In this document: piece by piece, positions 52,277 to 60,113 of the stretch
How the letters are laid out: each line of letters starts with the position of its first letter
Position numbering within the stretch: position 1 is the stretch's first letter
Assembly: GCF_006546625.1 (NCBI RefSeq)
Contig: NZ_VIAR01000002.1
Coordinates: 62,001-126,000 of the forward strand
Reading direction: 5' to 3'
Origin: Haloflavibacter putidus
Lineage (GTDB): Bacteria > Bacteroidota > Bacteroidia > Flavobacteriales > Flavobacteriaceae
DNA: 64,000 nt
The notes under the pieces: model-generated
Database searches by the model: none
What the model was told of the DNA's origin: nothing
The model's input: only the letters and a program-made list of their open reading frames with translations
Translations under genes and position numbers: made by a program

Positions 52277-54013
52277 ATGCAATATTCTAGCATTCCGCTT
52301 GCGCAGACCATTACTTTTTTATGTTTATCAAAAGATATTAATCATGTAGTAATTTCTCCGGGTTCTCGAAATGCTCCTTTAACGATAAGCTTTTCTAATC
52401 ATCCTGAAATTGAAGCGTACAGTGTGGTAGACGAGCGTTCTGCTGCTTTTTTTGCACTTGGTTTGGCGCAACAGTTGCAAAAACCCGTGGCACTTTGTTG
52501 CACCTCGGGCAGTGCACTTTTAAATTATTATCCGGCTATTGCAGAGGCTTATTATAGTGACGTTCCGCTGGTGATTATTTCTGCCGATAGGCCGGTAGAG
52601 CGAATAGATATTGGCGACGGACAAACAATTAGACAAAAAAATGTATTTGCCAATCATATTTTATATTCGGCCAACTTGTATTCTGAGTTGGTGGTAGAAG
52701 CTTTTCCGTTAGACGAAAAATTAAAGCAAAAACAGTTTGAAGCCTGTAAACATAATGAACGGGAAATAAATTTGGCTTTAAATACAGCTATAGAAAAAAA
52801 TGGTCCGGTACATATTAACGCGCCTTTCTACGAACCGCTTTATGGTCTTACCAATGCGCCAATTGTTGAGCCCCTAAAAATAGAACCTATTCGGGATGCA
52901 AAAACAATTTCCGCGAAAGCGTTAAAGCCTTATGCCAAGATATGGAATACAGCAAAACGAAAGTTGGTTTTGGTAGGCGTCAATAAGCCAAACGCCGTAG
53001 AGCAAGAGTTTTTAGAACAGTTAGCCGCAGATCCTTCTGTGCTTATCTTTACGGAAACTACTTCTAATTTACACCACAAGAAATTTATTACCAGAATAGA
53101 CAAACTTATTGCCCCGGTAGAAAATACGGCAGATGAGCGGCAATTTTTAAAAGACTTACAACCCGATGTTTTATTGACGTTTGGGGGCTTGATTATTTCT
53201 AAAAAAATTAAAGCATTTCTACGCAGCTATCAACCTACGCACCATTGGCACGTTGACCCAAAAAAGGCTTTGAATACCTACTTTTGCTTAAACAAACATT
53301 TTGATGTTAAGGCCAATATATTTTTCAAGGAATTTTTGCCGCTGGTAGAATTTCCGGAAAGCGACTATCAAAAAACTTGGTTAGCGATTAATAAAAAAAG
53401 AAATATTCATCACGAAAAATATATGCAAAGTATCCCTTTTTGTGATTTATTGGCTTTTAATATCTTGTTAGATAAAATTCCGCGAAAGCAAATTTTACAC
53501 CTTTCTAATAGTAGTATTGTGCGTTATGCACAGCTTTTTAAACTATCTTCAAGTTTGCAAGTTTATTGCAATAGAGGTACCAGTGGAATAGATGGTAGTT
53601 CTTCTACAGCTGTGGGAGCTGCCGTAAAAGCCCAGCATTCTACAACTTTAATTACCGGAGATTTGAGCTTTTTTTATGATAGCAATGCACTTTGGAATAA
53701 TTATATCCCACCTACTTTTAGAATTGTGATAATAAATAATCAAGGCGGCGGTATTTTTAGAATTTTGCCCGGTGCTAAAGAAACGTCTTACTTTGATACT
53801 TTTTTTGAAACCCAACACAAGTTTAATGCAGCACATTTGGCTGCTATGTATAATTTTGAATATATAAAAGCAACTGATAAACAAAGTCTGGAAGAATGTT
53901 TAGGTAATTTTTATACAGAAAGTGATAAACCTAAAATTTTGGAAATCTTTACGCCAAGAGAAGAGAATGATTTATTCTTAAAAAATTATTTTAAAAGTTT
54001 ATATGAAAACTGA
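52277..54013 (+). CDS. menD: SEPHCHC synthase MenD
   Basis: A 578-residue ThDP enzyme (2-succinyl-5-enolpyruvyl-6-hydroxy-3-cyclohexene-1-carboxylate synthase) of the menaquinone pathway. The N-terminal region has HVVISPGSRNAPLTISFSNH and the active-site glutamate segment SVVDERSAAFFALG; the C-terminal ThDP/Mg motif runs GDLSFFYDSNALWNN to IINNQGGGIFRILP. Length and motifs are intact. It is the last menaquinone gene here; menB lies 6 kb downstream. Confidence 0.97.
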   Translation: MQYSSIPLAQTITFLCLSKDINHVVISPGSRNAPLTISFSNHPEIEAYSVVDERSAAFFALGLAQQLQKPVALCCTSGSALLNYYPAIAEAYYSDVPLVIISADRPVERIDIGDGQTIRQKNVFANHILYSANLYSELVVEAFPLDEKLKQKQFEACKHNEREINLALNTAIEKNGPVHINAPFYEPLYGLTNAPIVEPLKIEPIRDAKTISAKALKPYAKIWNTAKRKLVLVGVNKPNAVEQEFLEQLAADPSVLIFTETTSNLHHKKFITRIDKLIAPVENTADERQFLKDLQPDVLLTFGGLIISKKIKAFLRSYQPTHHWHVDPKKALNTYFCLNKHFDVKANIFFKEFLPLVEFPESDYQKTWLAINKKRNIHHEKYMQSIPFCDLLAFNILLDKIPRKQILHLSNSSIVRYAQLFKLSSSLQVYCNRGTSGIDGSSSTAVGAAVKAQHSTTLITGDLSFFYDSNALWNNYIPPTFRIVIINNQGGGIFRILPGAKETSYFDTFFETQHKFNAAHLAAMYNFEYIKATDKQSLEECLGNFYTESDKPKILEIFTPREENDLFLKNYFKSLYEN

Positions 54014-54075
54014 ATTTTATGATTTTTTGTTTATATTTATAGCAAGAGATTAAGTAACCATTAAAATTTATTAAA

Positions 54076-54414
54076 ATGAGTAAACTAGACGAATTAGTAG
54101 GTAAGTATATTGAGGATGCCAATAAAATAGAAAGCAATCCGGATGTAGATTTAATACGTAAAATTGCTAAAAGTATGGGGCCATCTATTTATAATCAAGA
54201 TGCTTCCACCGTTTCTTCTTCAGACAAAAAAGAGTTGGAAACAGTTAAGAAAAATTTCTTGATGAAAAAGTTGGGATTAAGCGAATCTGATAATTTAGAT
54301 GAAGCGATTGATAGTGTTATGGAAAAATATGGAAAATCTAACAGGAATAAATATCGGGTAGTGGTCTATTATTTACTTGCGAAACATTTTAATAAAGAGT
54401 CTATCTATAAGTAA
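54076..54414 (+). CDS. DUF2853 family protein
   Basis: The 112-residue soluble helical protein matches DUF2853: MSKLDELVGKYIEDANKIES, VDLIRKIAKSMGPSIYNQDA and the C-terminal NKYRVVVYYLLAKHFNK. Family members are small helical proteins of unknown function, common after menD in flavobacteria. A hairpin terminator follows, so it may be the end of the men transcript or have its own promoter. Confidence 0.9.
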   Translation: MSKLDELVGKYIEDANKIESNPDVDLIRKIAKSMGPSIYNQDASTVSSSDKKELETVKKNFLMKKLGLSESDNLDEAIDSVMEKYGKSNRNKYRVVVYYLLAKHFNKESIYK

Positions 54415-54444
54415 ACCACGCATTTTTAAAAGAAACATACTAGA

Positions 54445-54480
54445 AAAGTATAGAGTAAGTAAAAGCTAACTTTATACTTT
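54445..54480 (+). terminator. Terminator hairpin after the DUF2853 gene
   Basis: A 12-base arm pair (AAAGTATAGAGT with ACTTTATACTTT, one mismatch) with a 12-base loop and a following T run ends the plus-strand men/DUF2853 unit. Confidence 0.65.
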
Positions 54481-54555
54481 TTTTATTTTACGGAATTATT
54501 TTTTTGATAAATTTACAGAGTTTGGTATCTTCTGTTTTAATTGGTGCGATATAGA

Positions 54556-54987
54556 TTAAATACTGTTATGTACTTTTTTACCAAAGTATCCAAAAATTAA
54601 ATTAATTATTACCACCAAAACTGTAAAACCTGCTAGAACGTTGTATATGCCTAATCCGGCCAAACATCCGGCAGCAGCACTACACCAGATTGTTGCGGCA
54701 GTAGCTAATCCCCAAATTTTGTCAGATTTCTTTTGTTTTATAATAACCCCGGCACCTAAAAAACCTACGCCAACTATAATTTGACCAATTATACGAGTAA
54801 GGTCTGCGTTGGGTTCGTTATGAAAAAGTGTAGAAATCATTACAAAAATTGTAGCTCCTAAGGCTACCAAAATATTGGTTTTTAAACCCGCAGGTTTGCC
54901 TTTTATTTGCCTTTCTAGACCCATGCACAAACCCGCTAGAGTTGCGGCCCCGGCTTTGATTAAAAAATCTGTAAAAACAATTTCCAT
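54556..54987 (-). CDS. MgtC/SapB family membrane protein
   Basis: The 143-residue protein has four membrane segments and the MgtC signature LAGLCMGLERQIKGKPAGLK near 16-35, with ADLTRIIGQIIVGVGFLGAG and AAAGCLAGLGIYNVL. Members affect Mg2+ homeostasis and virulence by binding ATP synthase or Mg transport. The start at 54987 (MEIVFTDFLIKAG) is used rather than an upstream ATG (55071) that lies within the preceding channel gene. It follows that channel gene by 28 bases and may be cotranscribed. Confidence 0.87.
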   Translation of the reverse strand: MEIVFTDFLIKAGAATLAGLCMGLERQIKGKPAGLKTNILVALGATIFVMISTLFHNEPNADLTRIIGQIIVGVGFLGAGVIIKQKKSDKIWGLATAATIWCSAAAGCLAGLGIYNVLAGFTVLVVIINLIFGYFGKKVHNSI

Positions 54988-55015
54988 TTGATAAATTTTA
55001 AGGTAGGTAAATTTT

Positions 55016-56032
55016 TTATTTATCTTTTTTAGAACGGGCAATTTTAACGTCTTTCCAGTTCCAACCGTCATTTCTTATATAACCTTTGATTTTTCTTCTG
55101 CGTTCTTCCATATTTTTAATTTTTTTCAAACATTCTTTTTTGTTCTCCATTGTAAATTTATCCGATAGCTTTTCGAAATAATCAAAAGGAGGGGCTTCTT
55201 TTGCTGCGAGAATAAAGCTAGAATCAAGGCGCTCAAAAAAGTTGTCTAATGCTCCCCTTAATATATACCAATGGTATCTCTTTGTAGATTTATCTATCTG
55301 ATAAACTTCCTGAATGGTTATTGTTTCGTCTAACACGGCTAAACTAAGTGTTACGGCGTGTGCTTTTTTATTAGAATGAAAATAGTGCAAAATAGGATAA
55401 GCCAAATGTCTTTCGCCATGCTTTATAAGCAGGTTTTCTAAGTTACTAAAACGCTGATATAGCGGTTCAAAATTATCACCATTATAACCATTTTCTATTA
55501 TTTCTTCTGGCGTGGCGCCAAGCTTATCTATATGTACTGCCAAAGTTCTTTTATCTACAACAGCTTGAAGAACCGGTAAGATATAAGAAATACCCAAACT
55601 TATAAATATCATAGAATTGAGTCCCATAATATTAGAGACAATTTGCCAAACACCGGAGCCTGCACGATAATCGCCATTTCCTAAGGAAGTTAAAGTATAA
55701 CCCACATAATATACTTGTCCTAGAGCAGTTGCCGGTTCTTGCGTGTGGTTATTAAGAACCGAATTATGGTCTGATATAAATATTAAGCTATAGCCAAACC
55801 ATATTAGCGTTATCCACATAAACAGAAAAGTTAAAAGAATAATTGGACCGCAAATATTTAATATTTTGTTATCGCCATTTCCACGGGCTATAATAAAAAA
55901 GAGACGCCATACTTTCTTAGATACCCAATTAGAAAGTTGTCCGGCACCATTTATATTAACTATGGTTTTAAACATATCTACCAATACTAATAACTGTACC
56001 GCTATTCCTAAACCAATAAGTAAAATTTTCAT
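55016..56032 (-). CDS. Two-transmembrane ion channel-like protein
   Basis: A 338-residue protein with three hydrophobic segments in its N-terminal half (MKILLIGLGIAVQLLVLVDM; IILLTFLFMWITLIWFGYSL; IMGLNSMIFISLGISYILPV) around a pore-loop sequence YYVGYTLTSLGNGDYRAGSG (about 108-127). This is the K+-channel-type pore helix and filter, but with S-L-G-N-G-D in place of V-G-Y-G-D. The C-terminal 180 residues are a soluble helical domain. Two-pore-domain family similarity supports an ion channel; ion selectivity is uncertain. It is the first gene of a short operon with MgtC. Confidence 0.8.
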   Translation of the reverse strand: MKILLIGLGIAVQLLVLVDMFKTIVNINGAGQLSNWVSKKVWRLFFIIARGNGDNKILNICGPIILLTFLFMWITLIWFGYSLIFISDHNSVLNNHTQEPATALGQVYYVGYTLTSLGNGDYRAGSGVWQIVSNIMGLNSMIFISLGISYILPVLQAVVDKRTLAVHIDKLGATPEEIIENGYNGDNFEPLYQRFSNLENLLIKHGERHLAYPILHYFHSNKKAHAVTLSLAVLDETITIQEVYQIDKSTKRYHWYILRGALDNFFERLDSSFILAAKEAPPFDYFEKLSDKFTMENKKECLKKIKNMEERRRKIKGYIRNDGWNWKDVKIARSKKDK

Positions 56033-56084
56033 TTAATCTTTAGTTCTTTAATTACACTATAAATATCTTATAATTTATGTATAG

Positions 56085-56138
56085 AAACCTACTGTTTAAA
56101 TATATTTTTAACACTAAGGCGGTGTTATTTGTAGGTTT
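56085..56138. repeat. Nested inverted repeat upstream of channel and GntA-like operons
   Basis: Outer arms AAACCTAC (56085-56092) and GTAGGTTT (56131-56138) enclose inner arms TAACAC (56109-56114) and GTGTTA (56122-56127) around TAAGGCG. This could be a structured RNA or a protein binding site in the 276-base divergent gap, or chance. A guanidine riboswitch consensus was not recognised. Confidence 0.35.
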
Positions 56139-56308
56139 AATTCAATTTTGATGTAAAAAAACTTTCCGTAAAGAATATTTTAAAGAAATACAAGAAAATT
56201 ATTTATAGAATAATCAAGCTGTTAAATTTAATTAAATTGCTTATAAGATAATCCTAATTTGTTTACTACTTTTCACAAAAGCTTCTATTTTTAATAAAAA
56301 ATATAAAG

Positions 56309-56953
56309 ATGACAACAAGTAAAGAGTGGTTTAAAGAATGGATTTTAGAAAACAACCATCCTTGTTTAATGGCACAAACAGTTTTTAAACAAGATCACGT
56401 ATTTCTAAAAGATTATGAAGGTTTTGGCACTCAAAAATCTACTGATAAACTATTAGAAGATTTGGAAACCTATCTTAAAAAATATGACTTTACGGATAAC
56501 AATTTCTTTACATTTATTGCTTGTTTCCCAAACGATTCTACAAACTCCGAAATTAATTTTGAAGAAAAACTGTGGCAACAATTAAATTTTTTACATCAAA
56601 AAGATGATTGCGATTGGGACGAGACTGTAGAGAAAAATCCGGAGAGCTCTAACTTTAGTTTTAGCCTAAAAGGTCGTGCTTTTTATATTGTTGGTATGCA
56701 CGAGAAAGCTTCTAGGTTGGCGCGTAAAACACCTTTTCCAACCATTGTTTTTAATTTACACTGGCAGTTTGAGAAGTTACGGGAAATGAGCACCTACCAA
56801 ACAGTTAAAAATAGAATTAGGAAACGCGATAAAAAACTACAAGGCAATATTAATCCTGTTTTAAAAGATTTTGGTGAAGATTCTGAAGCGAAACAGTATA
56901 GTGGCAGAATGCCAGAGAAGGAGTGGAAATGTCCTTTTCATCCTAAAAACTAA
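56309..56953 (+). CDS. YqcI/YcgG family heme protein, GntA-like N-hydroxylase
   Basis: The 214-residue protein matches the YqcI/YcgG family: HPCLMAQTVFKQDHVFL near 17-33, FYIVGMHEKASRLARKTPFP near 129-148, IVFNLHWQFEKLREM, IRKRDKKLQGNINPVL and AKQYSGRMPEKEWKCPF. Family members GntA, DcsA and RohS are heme-dependent enzymes that N-hydroxylate or N-oxidise guanidino or aminoimidazole compounds such as arginine or enduracididine derivatives. The substrate here is unknown. It is the first gene of a tight three-gene operon with a PaiB-like flavoprotein (4-base gap) and a DUF1989 protein (11-base overlap). Confidence 0.88.
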   Translation: MTTSKEWFKEWILENNHPCLMAQTVFKQDHVFLKDYEGFGTQKSTDKLLEDLETYLKKYDFTDNNFFTFIACFPNDSTNSEINFEEKLWQQLNFLHQKDDCDWDETVEKNPESSNFSFSLKGRAFYIVGMHEKASRLARKTPFPTIVFNLHWQFEKLREMSTYQTVKNRIRKRDKKLQGNINPVLKDFGEDSEAKQYSGRMPEKEWKCPFHPKN

Positions 56954-56957
56954 CTTT

Positions 56958-57566
56958 ATGTATCAACCAAAAAAGTATAAAAAAAACTCTACGCAATTTG
57001 CCAAAAAATTAATAAAGAATAATCCTTTTGCGCAATTTATTATACAAGGTAAACAGCTTTTGGCAACACATATTCCTGTTATGTTAGAAGACCAAAAAGA
57101 TGGTTTTAGGTTGGTTACACATTTGGCCAACAACAATCCGCAAGCAGATTTTTTGCACGATAAAAAAGAAGCTTTATTAATTTTTTCGGGCCCGGATGCT
57201 TATATTTCGTCCAGTTGGTACCAAGAGAAAAACATTAGTACTTGGGATTATTCTGCAGTTCATATAAATTGTAAAATAAAAATTCAGACAAAAGAAGAGC
57301 TGGTAGCCTCTTTAAAAGATTTAGTTTATTTTTTCGAAAAAGAACAAGCTAATCCGTTATTTTATAAAGATTTACCAGATAAAATGATTGAAGAGCATCT
57401 ACCCGGTATAACGGGTTTTTACTGTTACCCGCAAACTATTCGTGGAGTAGGGAAATGGCACCAAACATTTGAAAAAAAAGATGTAAAAAATATTATTACC
57501 GAATTACAACAAACCTGTCCACACAACCCATTAATTAACGATTTAAAGAAAGAGCATGATTTGTAA
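56958..57566 (+). CDS. PaiB-family FMN-binding protein
   Basis: A 202-residue split-barrel flavoprotein-like member of the FMN-binding negative transcriptional regulator family (PaiB): MYQPKKYKKNSTQFAKKL, FRLVTHLANNNPQADFL, VLIFSGPDAYISSSWYQEKN (here with LLIFSGPDAYISSSWY), STWDYSAVHINCK and KMIEEHLPGITGFYCYP. Bacillus PaiB regulates protease synthesis, but most members are uncharacterised flavin binders. The start at 56958 is chosen because the alternative (56871) lies inside the GntA-like gene. It may supply reduced flavin or electrons to its partner, or act on the N-oxidised product. Confidence 0.85.
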   Translation: MYQPKKYKKNSTQFAKKLIKNNPFAQFIIQGKQLLATHIPVMLEDQKDGFRLVTHLANNNPQADFLHDKKEALLIFSGPDAYISSSWYQEKNISTWDYSAVHINCKIKIQTKEELVASLKDLVYFFEKEQANPLFYKDLPDKMIEEHLPGITGFYCYPQTIRGVGKWHQTFEKKDVKNIITELQQTCPHNPLINDLKKEHDL

Positions 57567-58134
57567 AATAGAAAAACAAAGCGGTACCGCCTTTACCTTG
57601 AAAAAAGGTCAACAATTAAAAGTGATAGATCCTATGGGAGAGCAAGTAAGCGATATGGTTTTATTTAATGCACAAGACCCGCGCGAAAAACTTTCTTCCG
57701 GCAAAACCTTAGATTTTCAAGAAAAAATTTTAATTGGAAAAGGCGATTTTTTATGGTCAAACCGTTGTAATAAAATGATGGAAATTTTAGAAGACACCAA
57801 CGGTAGAAACGACTTTTTATTGGCACCTTGTAGTCCGGAAACATTCGAGATTATGTATGGCAATAATGACTATCACCCGAGTTGCTTTGAGAATTTATCT
57901 AAAAATTTAAAGAAATTTGAAATAGAACCGGATGATATTCCTACGGCATTTAATATTTTTATGAATGTGCAATGGGATCAAGATGGCAACCTATCTGTAG
58001 AGCCACCATTAAGCAAAGCGGGAGATTATCTTCTGTTTGAAGCGAAAATGGATTTATTGATTGGTATAACCGCGTGCTCTGCAGAAGACAGCAACAATGG
58101 CTCTTTTAAACCTATTCATTACGAAATTCTTTAA
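57556..58134 (+). CDS. DUF1989 / urea carboxylase-associated family protein
   Basis: The 192-residue protein fits DUF1989: MICKIEKQSGTAFTLKKGQQ, DPMGEQVSDMVLFNAQDP, FLLAPCSPETFEIMYG, YHPSCFENLSKNLK, FNIFMNVQWDQDGNLSVEPP and AKMDLLIGITACSAEDSNNG. Two DUF1989 proteins form carboxyguanidine deiminase (CgdAB) in guanidine breakdown, and others stand beside urea carboxylase. Here a single copy overlaps the PaiB-like gene by 11 bases and follows an N-hydroxylase-family gene, suggesting hydrolysis of a guanidino-type intermediate. Its exact substrate is unproven. Confidence 0.87.
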   Translation: MICKIEKQSGTAFTLKKGQQLKVIDPMGEQVSDMVLFNAQDPREKLSSGKTLDFQEKILIGKGDFLWSNRCNKMMEILEDTNGRNDFLLAPCSPETFEIMYGNNDYHPSCFENLSKNLKKFEIEPDDIPTAFNIFMNVQWDQDGNLSVEPPLSKAGDYLLFEAKMDLLIGITACSAEDSNNGSFKPIHYEIL

Positions 58135-58188
58135 AACAAGCGAAGCATAACTATAGAAACGAAATGTTATATAGAGTTATTTATTCAC

Positions 58189-58196
58189 TATCTTTG
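58189..58196 (+). promoter_or_regulatory. Candidate TAnnTTTG promoter of the CvfB-like gene
   Basis: TATCTTTG matches the -7 consensus 17 bases before the ATG at 58214. Confidence 0.45.
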
Positions 58197-58213
58197 CGCC
58201 CTAAATTACAATT

Positions 58214-59056
58214 ATGCTAAACTTAGGTCAATACCATACCTTAATTATAGACAGAGATACGCCTCCAGGTTTGTTTTTAAAAGACGAAACCGGTGAAAAA
58301 GAAAATGAAGTTTTATTGCCCAATAAATACAAACCCGAAAGTTTTGAAATTGGCGACGAGATAAGGGTTTTTGTTTATTTAGATCACGACGAACGTCCGG
58401 TAGCTACTACGTTAAAACCGTTTGTAAAATTAGATGAGTTTGGATTTTTAAAATGCGTAGAGGTTTCTAAAATTGGTGCATTTTTAGATTGGGGATTAGA
58501 GAAGCATTTATTTGTTCCGTTTAAGGAACAAGCCTATCCTATGAAAAAGAACGAATGGTATTTGATTTTTTGCTATTTAGATGAAGAAACCAACAGGTTA
58601 GTAGCTTCCAGCAAGGTAAACCATTTCCTTACCAATGCAGAGTTAACCGTAGAACCTTACGAAAAAGTAGACCTAATTGTCACCAATAAAACAGACATTG
58701 GTTTTAACGTTATTGTAAACGAGCTGCACCAAGGTTTGGTTTATCATGACGATATTTTTCAAGATTTAAAAACCGGCGATAAACTTAGTGGTTGGGTTAC
58801 CAAAACCAGAAAAGACAACAAAATAGACATAGCTTTACAACGTCCCGGCTACAGAAGTATAGAGCCAAATGCAGATATAATTTTAAAAGAATTAGAAATG
58901 CACGGTGGCTTTTTGCCTCTAAACGATAAAACTGCGCCAGGAGTAATAAAAGATACTGTAGAAATGAGTAAAAAGAGCTTTAAAAAAGCAATTGGTACAC
59001 TCTATAAAAAACGCGAAATTAGTATAGAAGAAGACGGGATTTACCTGCGTAAATAA
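58214..59056 (+). CDS. cvfB: CvfB-family S1 RNA-binding protein
   Basis: A 280-residue protein with tandem S1-like domains and a C-terminal winged-helix: MLNLGQYHTLIIDRDTPPGLF, PESFEIGDEIRVFVYLDHDE (about 47-66), FLKCVEVSKIGAFLDWGLEK and the C-terminal SKKSFKKAIGTLYKKREISI. CvfB proteins bind RNA and affect virulence and stress genes in other bacteria. Its 3' end overlaps the convergent hypothetical gene by 16 bases. It lies between the 54.5-58.1 kb block and menB, a position usual in relatives. Confidence 0.9.
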   Translation: MLNLGQYHTLIIDRDTPPGLFLKDETGEKENEVLLPNKYKPESFEIGDEIRVFVYLDHDERPVATTLKPFVKLDEFGFLKCVEVSKIGAFLDWGLEKHLFVPFKEQAYPMKKNEWYLIFCYLDEETNRLVASSKVNHFLTNAELTVEPYEKVDLIVTNKTDIGFNVIVNELHQGLVYHDDIFQDLKTGDKLSGWVTKTRKDNKIDIALQRPGYRSIEPNADIILKELEMHGGFLPLNDKTAPGVIKDTVEMSKKSFKKAIGTLYKKREISIEEDGIYLRK

Positions 59057-59553
59057 AATACGGGTTGGTTGCGGTCGTAACGGTTGCGGTGTAAATAATA
59101 ACCGGTATTTAATAAAGGTTGGCGCACATCTTCGTATACTTCATTTTTAATTCCGCCGTCTAAGGTGCGTTTACCATAATAATTTAAATCTACATTGGTA
59201 CGTTGATTAAAATTGGTTTGGTTATAATAAACTTGCACCGTAGAATTTATTTGTTCTAATTGCCTTTGCGGAAATTCAGTATTGGTTTTTTGATTAGACG
59301 CCATATAAACTTCTTCGGGGGCAAAAATATTTACTTTTTTCTTTGCGGAATAACTGCTTATAAGCGGCAAATTAAAATTGCCAAAAACGTGGTTGGTTGT
59401 TTTTAAAGTGGTTAAACTTGGTTGTATAGATAAACTAAACAAAGAAGTCTCTACTTCGTTATTTACCGCCGGCAGATCTAAAGATTGGCTTTCTTGTGCC
59501 AAGAGTGACTGGCATAAAATAACAGAAAAAAGTAACAAAAATAATCGCTTCAT
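59041..59553 (-). CDS. Small secreted hypothetical protein
   Basis: I do not recognise a family. The protein of about 170 residues has a signal peptide (MKRLFLLLFSVILCQSLLAQ); the start at 59553 gives a normal n-region, though a start at 59565 adds four residues. The mature part is polar, rich in asparagine, glutamine and tyrosine (QVYYNQTNFNQRTNVDLNYY), with no cysteines. It may be periplasmic. The last codons overlap the CvfB gene. It precedes no operon partner in the same direction except the next, also secreted, hypothetical gene upstream. Confidence 0.68.
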   Translation of the reverse strand: MKRLFLLLFSVILCQSLLAQESQSLDLPAVNNEVETSLFSLSIQPSLTTLKTTNHVFGNFNLPLISSYSAKKKVNIFAPEEVYMASNQKTNTEFPQRQLEQINSTVQVYYNQTNFNQRTNVDLNYYGKRTLDGGIKNEVYEDVRQPLLNTGYYLHRNRYDRNQPVFYLRR

Positions 59554-59610
59554 TCTCAAAAACATATTTTGTTTAAAAGTAACAAATAGTATGCAAAACT
59601 ACTCTTTTAA

Positions 59611-59988
59611 TCAATAATTTTTACGAATGGGCGGAGTAGTGGGAATTCCAACAAGCTTAAAATTTCTTGGCTTCTCTATAACATAATAGCTAATATTGGG
59701 ATATAAATTTTCTAACAAATAATATCTTTCCGCGTAAGCTTCTACTATATTTTGATACTTTAAGTATTGGTAATTTAAATTTTTAAAAGCCTTGTATTCA
59801 AAATTTTTAGTTTTTGCTTTATTTACTACTTGATATAAGTGGATTGGTAAAACAGATTTTTGTTTTTTATCTAAATCTTTAAAACTTAAAAACTGCAATT
59901 GTAAAGAATCTGCAGTAATGCCACTTTTTTGTGCATTGCCGTGTAGAAAAATAAAAAGAAGTAAAAACAAGACAATTGGTTTTTTCAT
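59611..59988 (-). CDS. Small secreted hypothetical protein
   Basis: I do not recognise a family. The 125-residue product has signal peptide MKKPIVLFLLLFIFLHGNAQ and a lysine- and tyrosine-rich mature part (KDLDKKQKSVLPIHLYQVVN, YQNIVEAYAERYYLLENLYP) with helical character. It is read in the same direction as the secreted protein 57 bases downstream, so the two may be cotranscribed. Both appear small, exported and lineage-specific, with no assigned function. Confidence 0.65.
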   Translation of the reverse strand: MKKPIVLFLLLFIFLHGNAQKSGITADSLQLQFLSFKDLDKKQKSVLPIHLYQVVNKAKTKNFEYKAFKNLNYQYLKYQNIVEAYAERYYLLENLYPNISYYVIEKPRNFKLVGIPTTPPIRKNY

Positions 59989-60113
59989 AATAGCATAATT
60001 TGCTTCCCTAAATATAATAAAAATTATAATCTATTGAATAGCTTATATAGCGTGTATTTTTATTATTTTGTTCTTTTTAAAAGCTGTAATTTTACAAAAA
60101 ACATTTTAAGACT

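Noticed and set aside
56033-56308. Guanidine riboswitch upstream of the GntA-like operon
   Set aside because: I looked because of the predicted substrate, but did not recognise the guanidine-I, -II or -III consensus; only a nested inverted repeat is present.
56871-56957. ATG inside the GntA-like gene as PaiB start
   Set aside because: The extra codons are an out-of-frame reading of the upstream gene; family alignment begins at 56958.
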